From Marinilabiliales bacterium (GTDB lineage Bacteria; Bacteroidota; Bacteroidia; Bacteroidales; F082): DNA of 7,016 nt. The DNA is taken from assembly GCA_002869465.1 (NCBI GenBank), contig PKSW01000151.1, positions 1 to 7,016 on the forward strand, written 5' to 3'. The stretch's first letter is position 1, and every line of letters begins with the position of its first letter. The notes beneath the pieces were generated by a model. It searched no databases, was not told the origin of the DNA, and worked only from the letters and a program-made list of their open reading frames with translations. The position numbers were made by a program, and so were the translations under genes. Below, one piece after another: positions 5,449 through 7,016 of the stretch.

Positions 5449-6462
5449 ATGATAACAACAGATACTATTTCCCGTTTATTTTCGGGCTTTAATAACCTCA
5501 GCGCACTTATCATAGGTGATGTAATGGTAGATGCATATTTATGGGGGAAAGTGGAACGCATTTCTCCCGAGGCACCAGTCCCGATCGTAAGTGTAAATAA
5601 AAGAGAGAACCGCCTGGGAGGTGCTGCCAACGTGGGCTTGAACATAAGATCACTTGGTGCAACAGCATACCTGTGTGCGGTTATTGGTAACGACCAAAAA
5701 GGCAATGAATTCCTGGAACTTCTCGATAATGAGGGCATTCCAAAACAAGGCATCGTTCGGAGTGACACACGCGTTACAACTACTAAATTCAGGGTTATTG
5801 GCAACAATGCACAAATGCTTCGTGTGGATGAAGAACACACTAAACCCCTGGATAAAAAAGAAGCAGAAGATTTGCGTTTAAATATTACCAAGCTGTTGGA
5901 ATTGGAAAAAATAGACGTGATCATTTTCCAGGATTACGACAAAGGAGTGATTACCCCTGCATTAATAACGGAGATTGTTGCACTTGCCAATTCTGAAAAT
6001 ATTCCTGTTGTTGTCGATCCCAAAAAAGATCACTTTCTCGATTTTAAAAATGTGAGCCTGTTCAAACCTAACCTGAAAGAGATCAAAGAAGGTTTAAAGA
6101 TCGATTTCGACGAAAATAATCCCGCAGAACTTGAAAAGGCCATCCGTTCTTTGCAGGAAACAGTGAATGCACAAATAGTTCTGAACACATTGTCAGACAA
6201 AGGGATCATTGTCAGATGGCAGGAAGGTGGTCAATTTCAGTCAGAAAAGTTTCCAGCACATTACCGCAATATTTCAGATGTTTCAGGTGCCGGCGATACC
6301 GTGATCAGTGTAGCTGCTTTATGTTTAGCCTCAGGGATTGAAGTCCCTGATATGGCTGCCATTGCGAACCTCTCCGGGGGGATTGTTTGTGAAGAAGTAG
6401 GCGTTGTTCCCATCAACAAAACCAAGCTTCAAGACGAAGTAATTCGCACGCTTAGCAAATAA
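5449..6462 (+). CDS. hldA: D-glycero-beta-D-manno-heptose-7-phosphate kinase, stand-alone (RfaE domain I)
   Basis: This 337-residue cytoplasmic PfkB/ribokinase-family enzyme should phosphorylate D-glycero-D-manno-heptose 7-phosphate at C1 with ATP, a step toward ADP-heptose for the LPS core. The N-terminal G23-D-V-M-V-D-A-Y30 and the stretch V35-E-R-I-S-P-E-A-P-V-P45 are characteristic of the RfaE/HldE kinase domain. The sugar-binding R55-L-G-G-A-A-N-V62 follows, then D162-Y-D-K-G166, V189-D-P-K-K193, K206-P-N-L-K-E211 and the PfkB signature S279-G-A-G-D-T284 with catalytic Asp283. Proteobacterial HldE is about 475 residues because it carries a second nucleotidyltransferase domain. Here the protein ends after the kinase, so the adenylyltransferase (HldC/RfaE2) must be encoded elsewhere. 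There is no frameshift: a clean stop is followed 3 bases later by menG, so the two are co-transcribed. Another PfkB sugar kinase is possible, but the V-E-R-I-S-P-E-A-P-V-P block makes that unlikely. Confidence 0.87.
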   Translation: MITTDTISRLFSGFNNLSALIIGDVMVDAYLWGKVERISPEAPVPIVSVNKRENRLGGAANVGLNIRSLGATAYLCAVIGNDQKGNEFLELLDNEGIPKQGIVRSDTRVTTTKFRVIGNNAQMLRVDEEHTKPLDKKEAEDLRLNITKLLELEKIDVIIFQDYDKGVITPALITEIVALANSENIPVVVDPKKDHFLDFKNVSLFKPNLKEIKEGLKIDFDENNPAELEKAIRSLQETVNAQIVLNTLSDKGIIVRWQEGGQFQSEKFPAHYRNISDVSGAGDTVISVAALCLASGIEVPDMAAIANLSGGIVCEEVGVVPINKTKLQDEVIRTLSK

Positions 6463-6465
6463 CCT

Positions 6466-7016
6466 ATGACACAGCAACCCTTCCCAACTGGCAAAAAATT
6501 AAAAGTGGAAGCCATGTTTAACGACATTGCTCACAAATATGATTTTTTAAACCATTTTCTCTCGCTTGGTATTGACATTCGCTGGCGTAAAAAAGTAAGG
6601 AAACTGTTAGCGCCTTACCAACCCAAAGTTATTCTGGATGTAGCCACCGGAACCGGTGATCTAGCCATCGAACTCAGTAAATTACACCCGGAAAAAATCA
6701 TCGGTCTCGACATTGCGGCTAATATGCTGAATATTGGAAAAGAGAAAATAAAGAATAGAAAACTGGATCAAATCATTGCAATGCAATTGGGAGATTCGGA
6801 AAACCTGCCTTTTAAGGATCATTCATTTGATGCAGTTACTGTGGCGTTCGGGGTACGTAACTTTGAAGATTTGCAAAAAGGATTAAAAGAGATGTACAGG
6901 GTTTTAAAACCCGGCGGATATGCAGCTATCCTTGAATTCTCAAAACCCAAAACTTTTCCGTTTAAGCATGTGTACAATTTTTATTTTAAATATATCCTGC
7001 CAGGTTTCGGAAAACT
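6466..7016 (+). CDS. ubiE: Demethylmenaquinone methyltransferase MenG/UbiE, 3' end beyond window
   Basis: The first 183 residues of about 240 are visible, open to the end of the window. The enzyme transfers a methyl group from S-adenosylmethionine to demethylmenaquinone, the last step of menaquinone synthesis; Bacteroidota generally use menaquinone as their quinone, so the MenG role is preferred over ubiquinone. The first UbiE signature region is Y25-D-F-L-N-x-x-L-S with W41. SAM-binding motif I is I56-L-D-V-A-T-G-T-G-D65, the acidic strand end is G80-L-D-I82, and D110 and D118 mark the next motifs. R145-V-L-K-P-G-G-Y-A-A-I-L-E-F-S159 fits the second UbiE signature exactly. The ATG at 6466 lies 3 bases after the hldA stop, so translation is probably coupled, and no separate promoter is visible. 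I see no frameshift or missing residue in the part shown. Confidence 0.95.
   Translation, partial: MTQQPFPTGKKLKVEAMFNDIAHKYDFLNHFLSLGIDIRWRKKVRKLLAPYQPKVILDVATGTGDLAIELSKLHPEKIIGLDIAANMLNIGKEKIKNRKLDQIIAMQLGDSENLPFKDHSFDAVTVAFGVRNFEDLQKGLKEMYRVLKPGGYAAILEFSKPKTFPFKHVYNFYFKYILPGFGK

Noticed and set aside
5445..5924. 159-codon open frame on the minus strand
   Set aside because: It lies wholly antisense to the strongly supported heptose kinase, is rich in Ser and Leu as expected of a shadow frame, and shows no domain.
1..7016. CRISPR array, transposon, phage or new defence system
   Set aside because: I saw no regularly spaced repeats, terminal inverted repeats, transposase, integrase or nuclease genes; apart from the toxin-antitoxin pair all genes belong to ordinary chromosomal families.

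Overview
The window reads as chromosomal DNA from a member of the Bacteroidota, probably near the Chitinophagia/Sphingobacteriia. Three things point there. Promoter-like sites match the Bacteroidota consensus (TTTG, about 19 bases, TAnnTTTG) rather than the E. coli one. Shine-Dalgarno sequences are absent or weak. The gene set is also typical: a DUF2520 protein, a KdsC-type phosphatase of the Bacteroidota kind, a DUF7935-like membrane protein, and a stand-alone heptose-7-phosphate kinase beside menG/ubiE. The DNA is moderately AT-rich and almost fully coding.

Left edge (1-502, minus strand): a ParS/Xre-family antitoxin gene, followed by the first codons of what is almost certainly its RES-domain toxin partner, overlapping in an ATGA. 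Upstream of the antitoxin lie a promoter-like box and two adjoining palindromes that could be its operator. This is the only clearly accessory element.

Middle (561-3972, minus strand): a compact five-gene operon transcribed leftward. It encodes a DUF7935-like membrane-anchored protein, a Rossmann/DUF2520 protein, a KdsC-like HAD phosphatase, a UbiA-family prenyltransferase and a Maf nucleotide pyrophosphatase. Gaps are 14, -14, 9 and 4 bases, so translational coupling is likely. The KdsC-like enzyme suggests Kdo/lipopolysaccharide synthesis, UbiA suggests a membrane prenyl lipid, and Maf is housekeeping. The exact roles of the DUF2520 and DUF7935 proteins are not known.

Right half (3973-7016, plus strand): a divergent promoter region, then a class-I aspartate-type aminotransferase, a weak hairpin, and a good promoter. 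These are followed by a heptose-7-phosphate kinase (ADP-heptose branch of LPS core synthesis) and the 5' three quarters of menG/ubiE, the menaquinone methyltransferase, which runs off the window.

I found no RNA genes, insertion sequences, CRISPR arrays or phage genes. No intergenic stretch exceeds about 185 bases. Nothing here clearly amounts to a new biological system. The points most worth following are the toxin-antitoxin operator, the unassigned UbiA substrate, and the uncharacterised DUF2520/DUF7935 pair.
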